Below are positions 12,457-24,661 of a stretch of DNA of 64,000 nt, in pieces. How positions within the stretch are numbered: position 1 is the stretch's first letter; each line of letters starts with the position of its first letter. Made by a program: the position numbers and the translations under genes. This DNA comes from Lepus europaeus. Its lineage: Eukaryota > Chordata > Mammalia > Lagomorpha > Leporidae. Location: positions 70,169,297 to 70,233,296 of the forward strand of contig NC_084836.1 in NCBI RefSeq assembly GCF_033115175.1, given 5' to 3'. Under the pieces are notes generated by a model. It searched no databases. It saw only the letters and a list, made by a program, of their open reading frames with translations, and was not told where the DNA came from.

Positions 12457-12498
12457 AGTGCTTCAACCCTCCTCTCCTGTCTCACCCTGCTCAGTGAT

Positions 12499-12501
<3 letters not shown>

Positions 12502-12542
<41 letters not shown>

Positions 12543-12851
12543 ACAGGCAGAGTGGACAGTGAGAGAGACAGAGAGAAAGGTCTTCCTTTGCCGTTGGTTC
12601 ACCCTCCAATGGCCGCTGCGGCCGGTGCACCGTGCTGATCCGATGGCAGAAGCCAGGTGCTTATCCTGATCTCCCATGGGGTGCAGGGCCCAAGCACTTG
12701 GGCCATCCTCCACTGCACTCCCTGGCCACAGCAAAGAGCTGGCCTGGAAGAGGGGCAACCGGGACAGAATCCGGTGCCCCGACCGGGACTAGAACCCGGT
12801 GTGCTGGCACCGCAAGGCGGAGGATTATCTTATTGAGCCGCGGCGCTGGCC
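12502..12851 (-). repeat. Young C-repeat SINE just past CERS5, reverse
   Basis: It begins with a run of about 40 T (its reversed A-tail) and is flanked by the perfect duplication ctcagtgattct (12490-12501 and 12852-12863). Confidence 0.95.
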
Positions 12852-13599
12852 CTCAGTGATTCTATCCCAAATGTTTTTCAGGTCTGACTCAAAAGGCCCT
12901 GGACACCAAATGTTTTTCTTTCTCCCAGGGGGTGCCTACATTTTAGGGCTTAATATTTAAAGAAAGAGTAAATGTGCCTAATGGGTCACGGGAACAATAC
13001 TGACCAGAAATAAAACAGCGGAGGCTTTGGTTGAAGAGCGGGTGTCCTTTGGTTATATATATGCATTTCTCAGAGACAGCATTGTAAAATTTTGTTAAGT
13101 GGTCTGAGTCGATGTTTTCCCTTGTAGCCGATAGAGTACTCATGCTAATCCAGATGTTTCTCTAGTGCAGGTCTGGTTTTCATTCTTCAGAATAACTTTC
13201 CATTCCATTTAGTGAACATTCCAGTTATCAAAATACTTAGAACGCTCTACCTACATTAAGACATACGGAAGCATCATGTCGGGGAAACGTTACAAATAGA
13301 AAGAAACAGCCTTTTGTTCCAAGTTTCAGACACTGCCTTGATGTTCACTACATTTTAGGAATGTTGGCCCTCCTAAACTTAGTTTACTGAGAGACTGGAT
13401 TTTAAAACGACTTCCTGTAGAGCCTGAGAAAATTGAATTCTAAGTAGTCATTTGTTCAGCTTCCCATACTGTTAAATAGAAGCATAATTATAAAAAATGC
13501 TTTCGAACATCAGACAAAATATTTGCCTTTTGAAATCTGAACAGTTGCTTGGTTAATAGAATCTTGGTTGGTTGGCCTAACTAATCAAACTGTGCAACC

Positions 13600-13733
13600 A
13601 AGTGGAATAATAATAGCTAGTCCATGGCTCTTACTGCATGCATGTCGGGCGCTGTATTAAACACATATGATAAAGATGAGGCAAAAAGAAGTTAACTTGC
13701 TAAGGTCAAACAACCAGTAAGAAGTCAAGCCCA
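13600..13733 (+). repeat. MIR-like ancient SINE fragment
   Basis: It contains gatgaggcaaaaagaagttaac and cttgctaaggtcaaacaacca, which follow the MIR core pattern (gatgaggaaactgaggc ... cttgcccaaggtcac). Confidence 0.55.
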
Positions 13734-14012
13734 GGGCTAGCACTGTGGCATAGTGGGTAAAGCCACCTCCTGCAACACCAGCATCCCACATGGGTGCCAG
13801 TTGGTGTCCCTGCTGCCCCACTTCAGATCCAGCTCCCTGCTAATGGCTTGGGAAAAGCAACAGAAAATGGCCCAAGTGGGAGATCTGGATAAAGCTCCTG
13901 GCTTCAGCCTGGCCCAACTCTGCCTGTTGTGGTCATCTGGGAAGTGAACCACTGAATGGAAGATTTATCTCTCTCTTTTTCAAATAAATAGGTAAATTAA
14001 AAAAAAAAAAAA
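13734..14012 (+). repeat. Old C-repeat SINE, forward
   Basis: It begins gggctagcactgtggcatag and ends in tttcaaataaatagg plus an A-run. Confidence 0.85.
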
Positions 14013-14047
14013 TAAGTCAAACCTGATGTCTCTATTTTTTTCCCATT

Positions 14048-14700
14048 TCTACTTTATTTGAAAGGCAGAGAGAGGGCCGGCGCCGTGGCTCAGTAGGCTA
14101 ATCCTCCGCCTTGTGGCGCCAGCACACCGGGTTCTAGTCCCGGTCGGGGCACCGATCCTGTCCCGGTTGCCCCTCTTCCAGGCCAGCTCTCTGCTGTGGC
14201 CAGGGAGTGCAGTGGAGGATGGCCCAAGTGCTTGGGCCCTGCACCCCATGGGAGACCAGGAGAAGCACCTGGCTCCTGCCATCGGAACAGCGCGGTGCGC
14301 CGGCCGCAGCGCGCTACCGCGGCGGCCATTGGAGAGTGAACCAACGGCAAAGGAAGACCTTTCTCTCTGTCTCTCTCTCACTGTCCACTCTGCCTGTCAA
14401 AAATAAAAAAATAAAAGAAAGGCAGATTGAGAGAGAGACTCTTCCACATTGGTTCACTCCCCAAATGTCTGTAACAGCAAGGACTGAACCAAGCCGAAGC
14501 CAGGATCCCAGAACTCTGTCTGGGTGTCACCACACAGGCAGTAGGGACTCAAGCACTTGAGCCATTACCTGCCACCTCCCAGGATGCACATCAGCAGGAA
14601 GCTGGTTCAGAAGTGGAGGGGCCGGGACTTGGACGAGGCACTGTTGACATGGGAGATGGGTGTTCCCAGTGGGGCTTCGCTGCTGCGCCAGAGCACCTGT
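14048..14700. repeat. Young forward SINE nested in an old reverse SINE
   Basis: The inner forward copy (14075-14413) carries the GC-rich insertion (ccgcagcgcgctaccgcgg). It is flanked by gaaaggcagagagag and gaaaggcagattgagag, which belong to the tail of the outer reverse copy and show the duplication. Confidence 0.9.
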
Positions 14701-15171
14701 GCCCGTGGTCTGTATGGTTAACCAGTGTATCCTCTATATTCACCACAGTGACGCCTGTACTACCACTTCCCAACACCTCATAATGAGGAAGAATAGATGT
14801 TAAAGGAACATTTATCCAGAGGCACGGTCGTCATAGTTTGCCTTGGACGAACAAAGATCGGTTACAGGAACAGGATTTTGTTCTGTGAAGAAACTAAGTG
14901 CGTATGGTTGGAGTGGGAGTGAAAGCTTGGATGCTAGGGAGTTTGAGTACAGAGTGAGGAGATAATAGTGTTCTTGGCACAGCGAGACTGTGATAACACC
15001 AATTTTGTAGATACCCTGAGAAGTTCTCATGCCTGCAAAGACCCAAATTAGTGGAGAGTAAGATACAGACTCACATCCTCCCTACCAGAGAACAAGGTAT
15101 ATCTTTAAGAGAAACAAGGCATGACCTTTCCTCTGTTGAATGTAAAAGGGTTTTAACTTAATTGCAGAACA

Positions 15172-15500
15172 GGGGCTGGCATTGTGGTGCAGCAGATTAA
15201 GCTGCTGCCTGCACACTGACATCCCATAGGAGCACTGGTGTGGATTCCTGGCTGTACCACTTCCAGTCCAGCTCTCTGCTATGGCCTAGGAAAGCAGCAG
15301 AAGATGGCCCAAGTGCTTGGGCCCCTGCACCCACATGGGAGACCCAGATGGAGTTCCAGGCTCCTGGCTTCGGCCTGGCCCAGCCCCTGCTGTTGTGACC
15401 ATTTGGAGAATCCATCAACAAATGGAAGATTCTCACTCTTTTTTCCCTTTCTCTCTATAACTCTGCCTTTCCAATAAATAAATTTTTTTAAAAAAGAAAT
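15172..15500 (+). repeat. Old C-repeat SINE, forward
   Basis: It begins ggggctggcattgtggtgca and ends ctttccaataaataaattttt. Confidence 0.85.
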
Positions 15501-15608
15501 GTTATGTAGTGTTTTATTCTATGAAAGTGATTTCACATCAATAACTGAATTTTAAAACATGTATGGAAAAGCAGGAACTATTATCCCCTCTCCATAAGTG
15601 AGTGTTAT

Positions 15609-16060
15609 GCTTGTCTATCAGGCTAATCAAAACATACCCTAAAACACACTGGCTTAAAAGGATAGCTTATTGTTATCGGTCATGGTTTGGTTGGCTGCTT
15701 GAGCTTAGTTGGGGGTAGCAGGTGTTGCAGTCAGAAGGCAGCTAGCTGGGAGTGTCATCATTTGAAGACTCAACTGGGGTGGATGCACTTTGCCTGGCTC
15801 TCTGTTTGATACCGGCTATACCTTGGGAGCTGTCAACTGGAGTGCCTCCACGGGACCTCTCCGCTGTCTTGCGCTTTGCACAGGGAGCTGGGTTCTAAGA
15901 GGCAGGAAGCAGAAGCTACTAGGCCATTTGAGAGGGTTGTCTAGAATTGGTACATATCCCTTCCACTGTATCTTCCTGACCAAAGTTGTCACAGGGAATG
16001 CACAGATCCAAGATAGACTCTGCCTCTTGACTGGCAAGTGGTAGGGTCACTGAAGAACAT
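15609..16060. repeat. Possible old interspersed repeat, family not assigned
   Basis: Phrases such as cactggcttaaaaggatagcttatt, read on to ggctgcttgagcttag, and a late tagactctgcctcttgactgg resemble old mid-repetitive elements of placental mammals. I cannot name the family from memory with confidence. Confidence 0.35.
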
Positions 16061-16145
16061 GTGAGATGGGACGTATTGTTGTAGCATGTTTGAACCATCT
16101 AATCTTGCCTCAAGAAGCAACTCAAGTTTCAAAAACAAGTGTCTT

Positions 16146-16494
16146 GGCCAGCGCCACGGCTCACTAGGCTAATCCTCCACCTTGCGGCACCGGCACACTG
16201 GGTTCTAGTCCCGGTCGGGGCGCCGGATTCTGTCCCAGTTGCCCCTCTTCCAGGCCAGCTCTCTGCTGTGGCCAGGGAGTGCAGTGGAGGATGGCCCAAG
16301 TCCTTGGGCCCTGCACCCCATGGGAGACCAGGAGAAGCACCTGGCTCCTGCCATCGGATCAGCGCGGTGCGCTGGCCGCAGCGCACCTACCGCGGCGGCC
16401 ATTGGAGAGTGAACCAACGGCAAAAGGAAGACCTTTCTCTCTGTCTCTCTCTCACTGTCCACTCTGCCTGTCAAAAAAAAAAAAAAAAAAAAAA
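16146..16494 (+). repeat. Young C-repeat SINE with GC-rich insertion, forward
   Basis: A full-length copy with an A-run tail is flanked by the near-perfect word aagtgtctt on both sides. It has the insertion variant gcagcgcacctaccgcgg. Confidence 0.92.
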
Positions 16495-16712
16495 GTGTCT
16501 TTGGGGCAGGCATTTGGCAGCGGTCAAGATCCCACTTGGGATGCAGGCACCTTGACCACTAGGCCAAATATCCACCCCTGTTCTCTGAATTTAAAGCAAG
16601 TTCCTTAGAATTCAGATCCAAGTATTCATGCAGCGACATATTTTCAGTTCAGTAGCACATTGTGTGCCTGCTTTGTGGTAGGCACTGTGAGAGGAGCTGA
16701 GAAGACAAAGAT

Positions 16713-17062
16713 GGAGGCCGACGCTGTGGCATAGAGGGTTAGGCTGCCACCTGTGGTGCCAGCATCCCATAATGGGCGCCAGTTCAAGTCCAGGCTGCTC
16801 CACTTCTGATCCAGCTCTCTACTATGGCCTGGGAATGCAGTGGAAGATGACCCAAGTCCTTGGGCCCCTGCACCTGTGTGGGAGACCAGAGGAAGCTCCT
16901 GGCTCCCGGCTTCAGATCGGCGCAGCTCCAGCCATTGCGGCCAATTGGGGAGTGAACCAGCAGATGGAAGACCTTGCGCACGTGCTCTCTCTCTCTCTCT
17001 CCCTGCCTCTCCTGTCTGTGTAACTCTGACTTTCAAATAAATAAATAAATCTTAAGAAAAAA
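16713..17062 (+). repeat. Old C-repeat SINE, forward
   Basis: It begins ggccgacgctgtggcataga and ends ctttcaaataaataaataaatc. Confidence 0.88.
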
Positions 17063-17214
17063 AAAAAAAGTGAACAAGACCAGGTTTCTGTCAAAGGGCT
17101 GCTCACACTCCAGTAAGTTTAAAAAAAAAAAAAAAAATACAGTGCAGTGAGAACTACTTTAAATTGTTCTTGGCAAAGTAAAGAGAACTTTAAAACGGAT
17201 CAGGGCCATTAAAG

Positions 17215-17890
17215 ATAACACAGCCCCACAGCCCCATCGCAATGCCTGGTTCAAGTCCTGGCTCTGCTCTCAACCCTAGCTTTCTGCTAATGCACACCTT
17301 GGGGGGCAGCCCCAGCCATTGTGGGTGTTTAGTGAAGCAGCAGACGGGAGACCTCAATATCTCATTCCCTGGTGTGTCTCTGTATCTTCACCTGTATTTT
17401 TTTTTTTTTTTTAACAAATGGAGACAGGCTTCTGGCACAGCAGTTAAATTGCCATGTGATGGAGACCAGGAAGAAGCACCTGGCTCCTGGCTTCAGATGG
17501 GTGCAGCGCCAGCCTTGGCGGCCATTTGGGGAGTGAACCAACGGAAGGAAGACCTTTCTCTCTGTCTCTCTGTCTATAAATCTACCTGTCAAATAAATTA
17601 AAAAAAAAAAAAAAAAAGATGCCGTGTGAATTACCCACATCCCTTATCAGTGCCTTGGTTCAAGTCGCTGCTCTGCGGCTGATCCCAGCTCCCTGCTAAT
17701 GTGCACCCAGGGAGGCAGCGCTGATGGCTCAAGTGACAGGGTTCCTGCCAGCCACATGGAGACCTGAATTGAGTTCTGGCCTTCCAACTTCCATCTTGGA
17801 CCAGCCCCAGCTGTTTATGGCCATTTAGGGAGTGAACCAGTGGAAGAAAAATGCTCTGCCTTTCAAATGAAAATAAAAGCGTTTTAGAAG
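17215..17890 (+). repeat. Cluster of three degraded forward C-repeats
   Basis: Fragments at about 17224-17400, 17418-17608 and 17625-17890 share ggcagc...gccatt...gtgaacca landmarks. The middle one appears inserted into the tail of the first. Confidence 0.7.
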
Positions 17891-18114
17891 AGACATGAGA
17901 ATATATATGAAAGATTTCAGTTGTGGTTTAATGCAGAATAAAATAAACATCTGGAAATGGTGGGTGAATTTTTTTTTTTTTTTTATGTCTAGTGAGCTCC
18001 CAATAAAGAGACACAAAAAGATAAAAAGAGCAGACGGCAGAACAGCTGGTTCAGTTCGTGCAGGAATGAGAGAATCCTAACTTAAGGACTTGAGTTTTAG
18101 TACCAACAACAGGA

Positions 18115-18692
18115 CACAGGACTGCAGGGCTGCTGGTTAGGTTGTTTTGTCCAACATTTCAGTACCTGGGCTTGTTTAACAGCTCCGGCTCCTACTCCAG
18201 CTTCCTGCCAGTGCAGACCCTGGGAGGCAATGGAAATGGCACGAGTAATTGGGGTTCCTGCCATTCAACGGGACACCTGGGTTGAGTTTGCTAGTTTGAC
18301 CAGACACACCATTTTATGAATAAACCAGCAGAAAGGAGCTCTTTCATGCTCTATTTCTCTTTCTCTTGCTGCCTCTCAAATACATTTTTTTTTAAAGTGT
18401 TTCAAAGATGTATTTATTTATTTGAAAGGCAGAGGAAGTAGTCTTCTATCCACTGTTCACTCCCCGGATGGCCACAATGGGCAAGGCTGGGCCAAAGTCA
18501 GGAACCAGGAGCTTCATCCTGGTCTCCCATGTGAATGCAGGGGCTCAAGCACTTGGGCTATTCTCAGCTGCTTTCCCAGGCTCATTAGCAGGAAGCTGGA
18601 TCAGAAGTGGAATAGCCAGGACTCGAACCAGTAATCACATGGATGCCAGTGCTGCAGGTGGCAGCTTAACCCAGTACCGGCCCCTCAAATTT
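18115..18692. repeat. Old forward and reverse C-repeats back to back
   Basis: A forward copy (about 18115-18395) of a more diverged type is followed by a reverse copy (about 18396-18692) with ttatttatttgaaaggcagagg at its start. Confidence 0.75.
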
Positions 18693-18879
18693 TTAAAAAA
18701 CCTTTTCAGTGTAAGTGTGTGTGTGTATGCGCGCATGTGGCAAAAGGAAATTTGAGCCTGGTCTTGTGGGATAGGAGACTTGAGAATTAAGCCCCAGGCC
18801 TGCTTTCCATGTTAATTTGAGAACCTAAATGTACACTTCCTAAGTGGTCTGAGAAAAGAGCATACCATCGCCCAAAGGT

Positions 18880-19130
18880 CTAGAAAGAGAAAGAAATCTT
18901 CCATCTGTGGTTCACTCCCCAAATAGTCACAACAGCCAGGGTTGGGCCAGGAGCCTGGAACTACATCCAGGTCTCCCACATGGGTGTCAGAGGCCCAAGC
19001 CAAACTTGGGCCATCTGCTGCTGCCTTCCCAGGCACATTAGCAGGGAGCTGGATCAGGAGTGGAGTAAATGCAATGTCTGCCTTACAGGCTGTGGCTTTT
19101 CCTGCTGTACCACAACACCAGCTCCCATAT
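18880..19130 (-). repeat. Old C-repeat SINE, reverse
   Basis: It runs from aaatcttccatctgtggttc to accacaacaccagctcc, the reverse older consensus. Confidence 0.8.
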
Positions 19131-19579
19131 AAGTGTCCTTAAACAGAGAGTGCGATTCCGAATTTATTCCAACCCTGCTTTTCCCCTGTGGTTTAGTGAT
19201 GTTACCCTCTACTACATTCCAGGTTCTCATGCATACACTGATCTGTTTCTGAGTTTGTCTACACACTGGCCTCTGTCTACACTGGCAGTGATACCACACC
19301 ATTTAGATTGCTATTAGCTGTTGGCTGTGTCTTGACATCTGGTAGGCCCAAAATATCTTCTTTGTTCATTTTCAAAATTGTCTTGGATACTTGGGTAGAG
19401 ATTTTTAGGAGGAAAAAGTTGTGTCTTCTACAGACGTTTGGCTCAGTGTGGAAGGGTGAAGGGTCAGAGGTGGGGGTAGACAGGCTGTTCTTTTCAGAGA
19501 GAAATGAAAATGGACACAGTGTGGTCCAACCATACAGGCAGACAGATCTTACTAGAATATAACTCTGTAGGCCAGGGAT

Positions 19580-19850
19580 TCTTTAAGATTTATTTACTTA
19601 TCTTAAGGTCAGAGGAAAAGGGGGTGGGGGTACAGAGAGATCTTCCATCTGTTATTTACTCCCCAAATGCCCAGCCTGGTTGGGCCGGGCTGATACCAGG
19701 AGCCAGGAACTCCATCCTGGTCTCCAACATGGGTGCAGGGGCCCAAGCACTTGGGCCATCGTCTGCTGCTTTCCTAGGTGCATTAGCAGGGAGCTGGATC
19801 AGAAGCGGAGCAGCTGGAACTTAAACAGGCATGATGCCAGCCCGGAGCCA
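19580..19850 (-). repeat. Old C-repeat SINE, reverse
   Basis: It starts aagatttatttacttatctt and ends near atgatgccagcccgg. Confidence 0.8.
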
Positions 19851-20004
19851 GGGATTCTTAGCTGACTGCCCATGTTAAACTTCACAGGGCATCTGGAGCA
19901 GGACAGTGAGTGCCATACTCAAAGCTGTTCCAAATACATGTCTTTGAAGGCAGTGCAACAAACGTAATGAGAGTAAGACTGGAATGGGAGCAGGGGGTTA
20001 GCCT

Positions 20005-20265
20005 CATGTCGGGGGCTCACGTTGCGTATCAGGTGGCGTGGGTTTCACACTTGGCTCTGCTCATGAAAGCATCTTCCTACCAATGAACACCCTGGGAGGC
20101 AGCAGTGACGGCTCCGATAATTGGGTTCCTGCTACCCATGTAGCTTCTGGGCTCCTGGCTCCAGTCTGGCCGCGTACCAGCCACTGCAGCCATTTGGGGA
20201 GTGACCCAGCAGATGTGAGCTCTCTGTGTCTCCAACTGAAAAAAAGAAAAAGAAAACTGGAACCA
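20005..20265 (+). repeat. Degraded forward C-repeat
   Basis: It has gctcctggctccagtctggcc and ccatttggggagtgacccagc, followed by an A-rich end. Confidence 0.7.
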
Positions 20266-20574
20266 AGACCATGAAAAGACTTCTGCAAGAAGTGACATAG
20301 ATTAAAAGTAAGTAGATGTTTCAGTGACAAAAAGACAATTGCTTGGTGGGAGCAGAGTGCAGGTAAGAATCTAGTCAAACTCCCCTGTTTCTGACTTGAG
20401 TGGTAAGTTGGATGAGAGTTCCATCAACTAACTTGGGAGGAAAACGCAAGGCAGTGCCAAGGAGGAGAAGACATGCTGTCAGCCACGGACATTTCAAGTT
20501 AGGACTGCAGGATACTCAAGCGGGTACATCAAGCGAGTGGATCTATCAGAAGCTCAAGGGTAAACCTCGGAGAA

Positions 20575-21308
20575 ACAGACTTGGCAGGCAGCTGGATCAG
20601 AAGCATGTGGGTGGAGGGACCCAAGCACCTGGGCCATCCTCCCCTGCCTTCCCAGGTGTAGCAGGGAGCTGGACTGGAAATGGAGCACCAGGGACTCCAA
20701 GTGGTGCTCAACGTGGGATGCAGTGTCACAGGCAGCAACTTTAACCCACTGTGCCACAATGCCAACCAAGCTGTTTAAGATTTCTTTGAAAGGCAGTTAC
20801 AGAGAGAGGGAGCAAGGAAAGAGGTCTTCCATCTACTGGTTCACTCCTCAAATGGCCCCAACAGCCAGGGCTGGGCCAAGCTAAAGCCAGGGGCTTCTTC
20901 TGGGTCTTCCACAAGAGTATAGGGGCCTAAGCACTTGGGCCATCCTCTGCTGTTTTCCTAGGCTCATTAGCAGGGAGCTGGATCAGAGGTGGAGCAGCCG
21001 GGACTTGCACTGGTGCCCATAAAGGCTGCCAGTGGCAGCTTTATCCAATATGCCAGCTCCCCCCCTTTTAATGTTTACTTATTTTTAGTTACTTGAAAGA
21101 TAGTGTGACAGAGAGGGAGAGACAGAGAAACAGCTGATCTTTCATCTGTTGGCTCACTCTTCAAATGCCCCCAACAGCCAGGGCTGGGCCAGCCTAAAGC
21201 CAAGAGCCCCAAACTTGATCCAGGTCTGCTCTGTGGGAGGCAGGAGCCCAAGTACTTGAGCTGTCATCTGCTACATTGCCTGATGCATTAGCAGGAAGCT
21301 GGATCAAA
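20575..21308 (-). repeat. Three reverse C-repeats in tandem
   Basis: Copies at about 20575-20768, 20772-21065 and 21066-21308 lie head to tail in the same orientation. Each shows the reverse landmarks ccagggctgggcca (or remnants) and tagcagggagctgga. Confidence 0.8.
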
Positions 21309-21354
21309 GCATGCAAGAGAGCTAAAGAGAAAAACTAAAGAACAAGGTGTGGGG

Positions 21355-22010
21355 GGCCAACGCTGTGGCCTGTGGTACTGGCATCTCACACAGGCACCAG
21401 TCTGTGTCTCAGCTTTCCTCTTTCTGTTCCTGATCCAGCTCTCTGCTATGGTCTGAGAAAGGAGGGGAGGATGGCCTAAGTGCTTGGGCCCCTGCACTGG
21501 TGTGTGAGACCTGGAAACAGCTCCTGCTCCTGGCTCCTGATTGGCCCAGCTCTCTCTGGCGGTTGCGGCCATTTGGGGAGTGAGCCAGCAGGTGGAAGAT
21601 TTTTATCTTTCTGCCATTCAAATAAATACATCTTTTTTTTTTTTTTTTAATCTTTTTTCTTTTTTTTGACAGGCAGAGTAGACAGAGAGACAGAGAGAAA
21701 GGTCTTCCTTTGCCGTTGGCTCACCCTCCAATGGCTGCCGTGGCCGGCGCACCGCGCTGATCCGAAGCCAGGAGCCAGGTGCTTCTCCTGGTCTCCCATG
21801 CGGGTGCAGGGCCCAGGGACCTGGGCCATCCTCCACTGCACTCCCTGGCCACAGCAGAGAGCTGGCCTGGAAGAGGGGCAACCGGGACAGAATCCGGCGC
21901 CCTGACCAGGACTAGAACCTGGTGTGTGCCGGCACCGCAGGCGGAGGATTAGCCTGTTGAGCCACGGCGCCGGCCATAAATACATCTTAAACACACACAC
22001 ACACACACAA
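21355..22010. repeat. Young reverse SINE inserted into the tail of an old forward SINE
   Basis: The outer forward copy (21355-21635) resumes as a short CA-rich tail after the young reverse copy (about 21640-21975). The duplication ataaatacatctt is present on both sides. Confidence 0.92.
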
Positions 22011-22224
22011 TAAGGTGTAGAGTTGATCAGGCTAAAGCTGAAGGCAGAGCCTGCAGTTTCGGGGGATCAGCTATGGACAGAGGCTGGACAAGGAAGCAGC
22101 TGACGCAGAGGGAACTGAACCACTGGGAGAAGACACTGGGAATCAAAAGAGCTAAGTCCCAAAGTTCTGAAACAGTACAAACGGGATTAGTTTTTGGAAA
22201 ATGGAATTAAATGAGCCTGAGGCA

Positions 22225-22540
22225 GGTGTGTGGCCCAGCAGTTACGACCCGGGTTAGGAGCTCTGGGATCTCAGGTCTGCACTGTGGCCCAGCACGCTGA
22301 GCAGCCGCTTCCTTGCTGGCCCACCATGTCAGAGTGCAGGCTGCTCGGGCTCCTCACGCCAGCTCCCTGCTAGTGTGCGCCGTTGGGAGGCAGCATCGAT
22401 GGCTCAAGCGATTGGGTCCCTTGCTGCCCACATGGGAGACCCGGATTGAATTCCACTTTCCAGCTTTGGCATCAGCTGGGGGTGCTGTTGCATGTCCTTG
22501 GGGGAGTGAGCCAGCTCTGCTTTTCAAATAAAAATTAACG
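22225..22540 (+). repeat. Old, diverged forward C-repeat
   Basis: It contains gggaggcagcatcgatggctc and gggagtgagccagc, followed by cttttcaaataaaaatt. Confidence 0.7.
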
Positions 22541-22560
22541 AGTTTAGAAATTCATGTACA

Positions 22561-22914
22561 GGCCGGCGCCGCGGCTCACTAGGCTAATCCTCCCCCTTGC
22601 GGCGCCGGCACACCGGGTTCTAGTCCCGGTCGGGGCACCGATCCTGTCCCGGTTGCCCCTCTTCCAGGCCAGCTCTCTGCTGTGGCCAGGGAGTGCAGTG
22701 GAGGATGGCCCAGGTCCTTGGGCCCTGCACCCGCATGGGAGACCAGGAGAAGCACCTGGCTCCTGCCATCGGATCAGCATGGTGCGCCGGCCGCAGCGCG
22801 CTACCGCGGCGGCCATTGGAGAGTGAACCAACGGCAAAGGAAGACCTTTCTCTCTGTCTCTCTCTCACTGTCCACTCTGCCTGTCAAAAATTTAAAAAAA
22901 AAAAAAAAAAAAAA
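22561..22914 (+). repeat. Young C-repeat SINE with GC-rich insertion, forward
   Basis: A full-length copy is flanked by the perfect duplication agaaattcatgtaca (22546-22560 and 22915-22929). Confidence 0.95.
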
Positions 22915-23337
22915 AGAAATTCATGTACAGCTTTTTCATCCCAGGCATTTTCCACATAGGAATACAAAGACACATTTAAGTGCATTTTTGCATGAAACTT
23001 CTGAAGTATCCTTGTATTTCCTACAAAATCACTCTGTAACTATTACGGAACAGTGGAGTCACTATTGGAAGGTGCCGTACAGCAAGTGAGAAAGGAGAGG
23101 TGGCAGTATTCTGTCAACACCAGGAGAGGGGGGTAGAGGGGTTGAGGACATGGGAAAGCTGGTCTTTCTAATCATGGAACAGGTTTTAGAACAAGCACAG
23201 GAGTGCCTGGGAGAGGCCAGGGATTCAACGGAGCCGCCATTGTAAAAAATCACCAAGACTATGAACCAAGCAACTTTACAGCCCCACGTGGAATGGTGGG
23301 TGGCAAGAGCATCTCTGTTTATAGTAAATTTTTCTTT

Positions 23338-23622
23338 TTTTTCCCAAATATTTATTTTCAAAGTCAGAGTTACAGAGATCTTCCAACCACTGGTTCCTGA
23401 CCCAGACAGCAGCAACGGCCAAGCGCTGGGCCAGACTGAAGCCGGGAGCCAGGAGTGCTGGTGGCAGGAGCTCAAACACTTGGGCCATCTTCCATTGCTT
23501 TTCCCAGGTCATTAGCAGGGAGCTGGATTGGAAGCAGAGCAGCTGGGACATGAACGGGCACCCATTTGGAATGCTGGTGTCACAGACGATGGTGTTAACT
23601 GCTACGCTACAACGCTGGCCGC
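23338..23622 (-). repeat. Old C-repeat SINE, reverse
   Basis: It starts tttttcccaaatatttatttt and ends near aacgctggccgct. Confidence 0.8.
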
Positions 23623-24142
23623 TATCGTGAGGTTTTATTGAACACACTGTGTGTTCCTTCAAATTCTCTGCATACACCTGCAGTAAGACCTACAGGCGGA
23701 TTCCCTGTGTGGTAGCACAGTGAGATATCAACCCTTATGCTAAGACCACTCCCAGTGCGCTTAAGGGGGTGAACTGCTTTACCATACACACTGCCCTAGA
23801 GCCCTCCCTTTCAGGAACTGCCCCTCCACTTCCTGCGGCTTCCTCAGGGCTGTCCAACAAGGCCTCTGCCTTCCTTGACAAGTGTCTGTGTGGCCCCCTG
23901 CCCCCCGCAGAGGACCCCATTCTCTAGCCACAGCAACAGGGCCAGGCACGGTCACTGCCGGAAGAAGAGCTTTGCAGTTTTTTCTTCTTGGGGGATTTAG
24001 ACAAACGCTGGGCAGTCTCTTCTCTGAGATCAAGAGGCGCTGCTATCCCTCCTGGTGCATCCACCCCAACTGCGTGGGCACTTAAAAGCTCAACAGAGGT
24101 TACTCTGGACTGTGACTAGAAACTGGCAGAACGGCGCCAAGA

Positions 24143-24420
24143 CAGGGGCCCACGTTGTGGTCAAGCTGCTGCCAGCAATGCCAGCATCCCGTGTCAGAGC
24201 ACCAGTTTGATTCCTGGCTGCTCCACTTCCGATCCAGCTCCCTGCCAATGTGCCTGGGAAGGCAGCAGAGGATGGTCCAAGTGCTTTAGACCTGAATGGG
24301 ATGTCCAGGTTCCCAGCTTTGGCTTGGTCCAGCCTCATCCACTGTGGCTACTTGGGGAGTGAACCAGCAGATGGATGGTCTCCCTCTCTCTAATTGCTTT
24401 AAAAAAATAAAAACAAAAAA
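24143..24420 (+). repeat. Old C-repeat SINE, forward
   Basis: It begins caggggcccacgttgtggtc and ends in an A-rich tail just short of the COX14 3' end. Confidence 0.8.
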
Positions 24421-24452
24421 CAAAGACACCAAGACACAGTCACGACCAACCA

Positions 24453-24458
24453 TTTAAT
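24453..24458 (-). terminator. COX14: COX14 poly(A) signal (ATTAAA on - strand)
   Basis: TTTAAT on the + strand reads ATTAAA on the - strand, about 200 nt past the COX14 stop. Just downstream is a C-repeat SINE (24143-24420). Confidence 0.55.
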
Positions 24459-24661
24459 GTCTGCAAGTATACTTCACTCTCACAGCTCCCACAGGCGGGG
24501 TGAAACCGGCACAAGTGAGCAGTCCCAAAGAAAGCACAGCTCCTTCCAGCCAGAGTGGAAAACCACGCAGGCCATGGGTCTCTCGATCTGGCGACGCCTG
24601 CAAGGGAGGCCTTCCCACAGCACACCGCAGGCCTGCCTGCTCCAGAGATGGGCCCGCAGCT

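Larger units (their letters stand above)
11759..12475 (+). other. CERS5: CERS5 3' untranslated region
   Basis: About 0.7 kb of non-coding sequence runs from the TGA at 11756-11758 to a probable cleavage site just after an ATTAAA at 12451-12456. It contains a GT-rich dinucleotide run at 11964-11994. A reverse-oriented SINE starts about 25 bp beyond the inferred end. The end point is inferred; no transcript data are available here. Confidence 0.6.
12866..24429. other. CERS5-COX14 convergent intergenic region
   Basis: This lies between two converging genes and contains no gene I can support. Most of it is C-repeat SINEs in both orientations, listed separately. The unique remainders are about 12866-13600, 14770-15170, 15500-16145, 19136-19575, 22010-22225, 22930-23337 and 23623-24142, where I see no splice-bounded coding frame. 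The block 15609-16060 looks like an old interspersed repeat of unassigned family. The open frames of 60-140 codons here are SINE translations. Confidence 0.8.
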
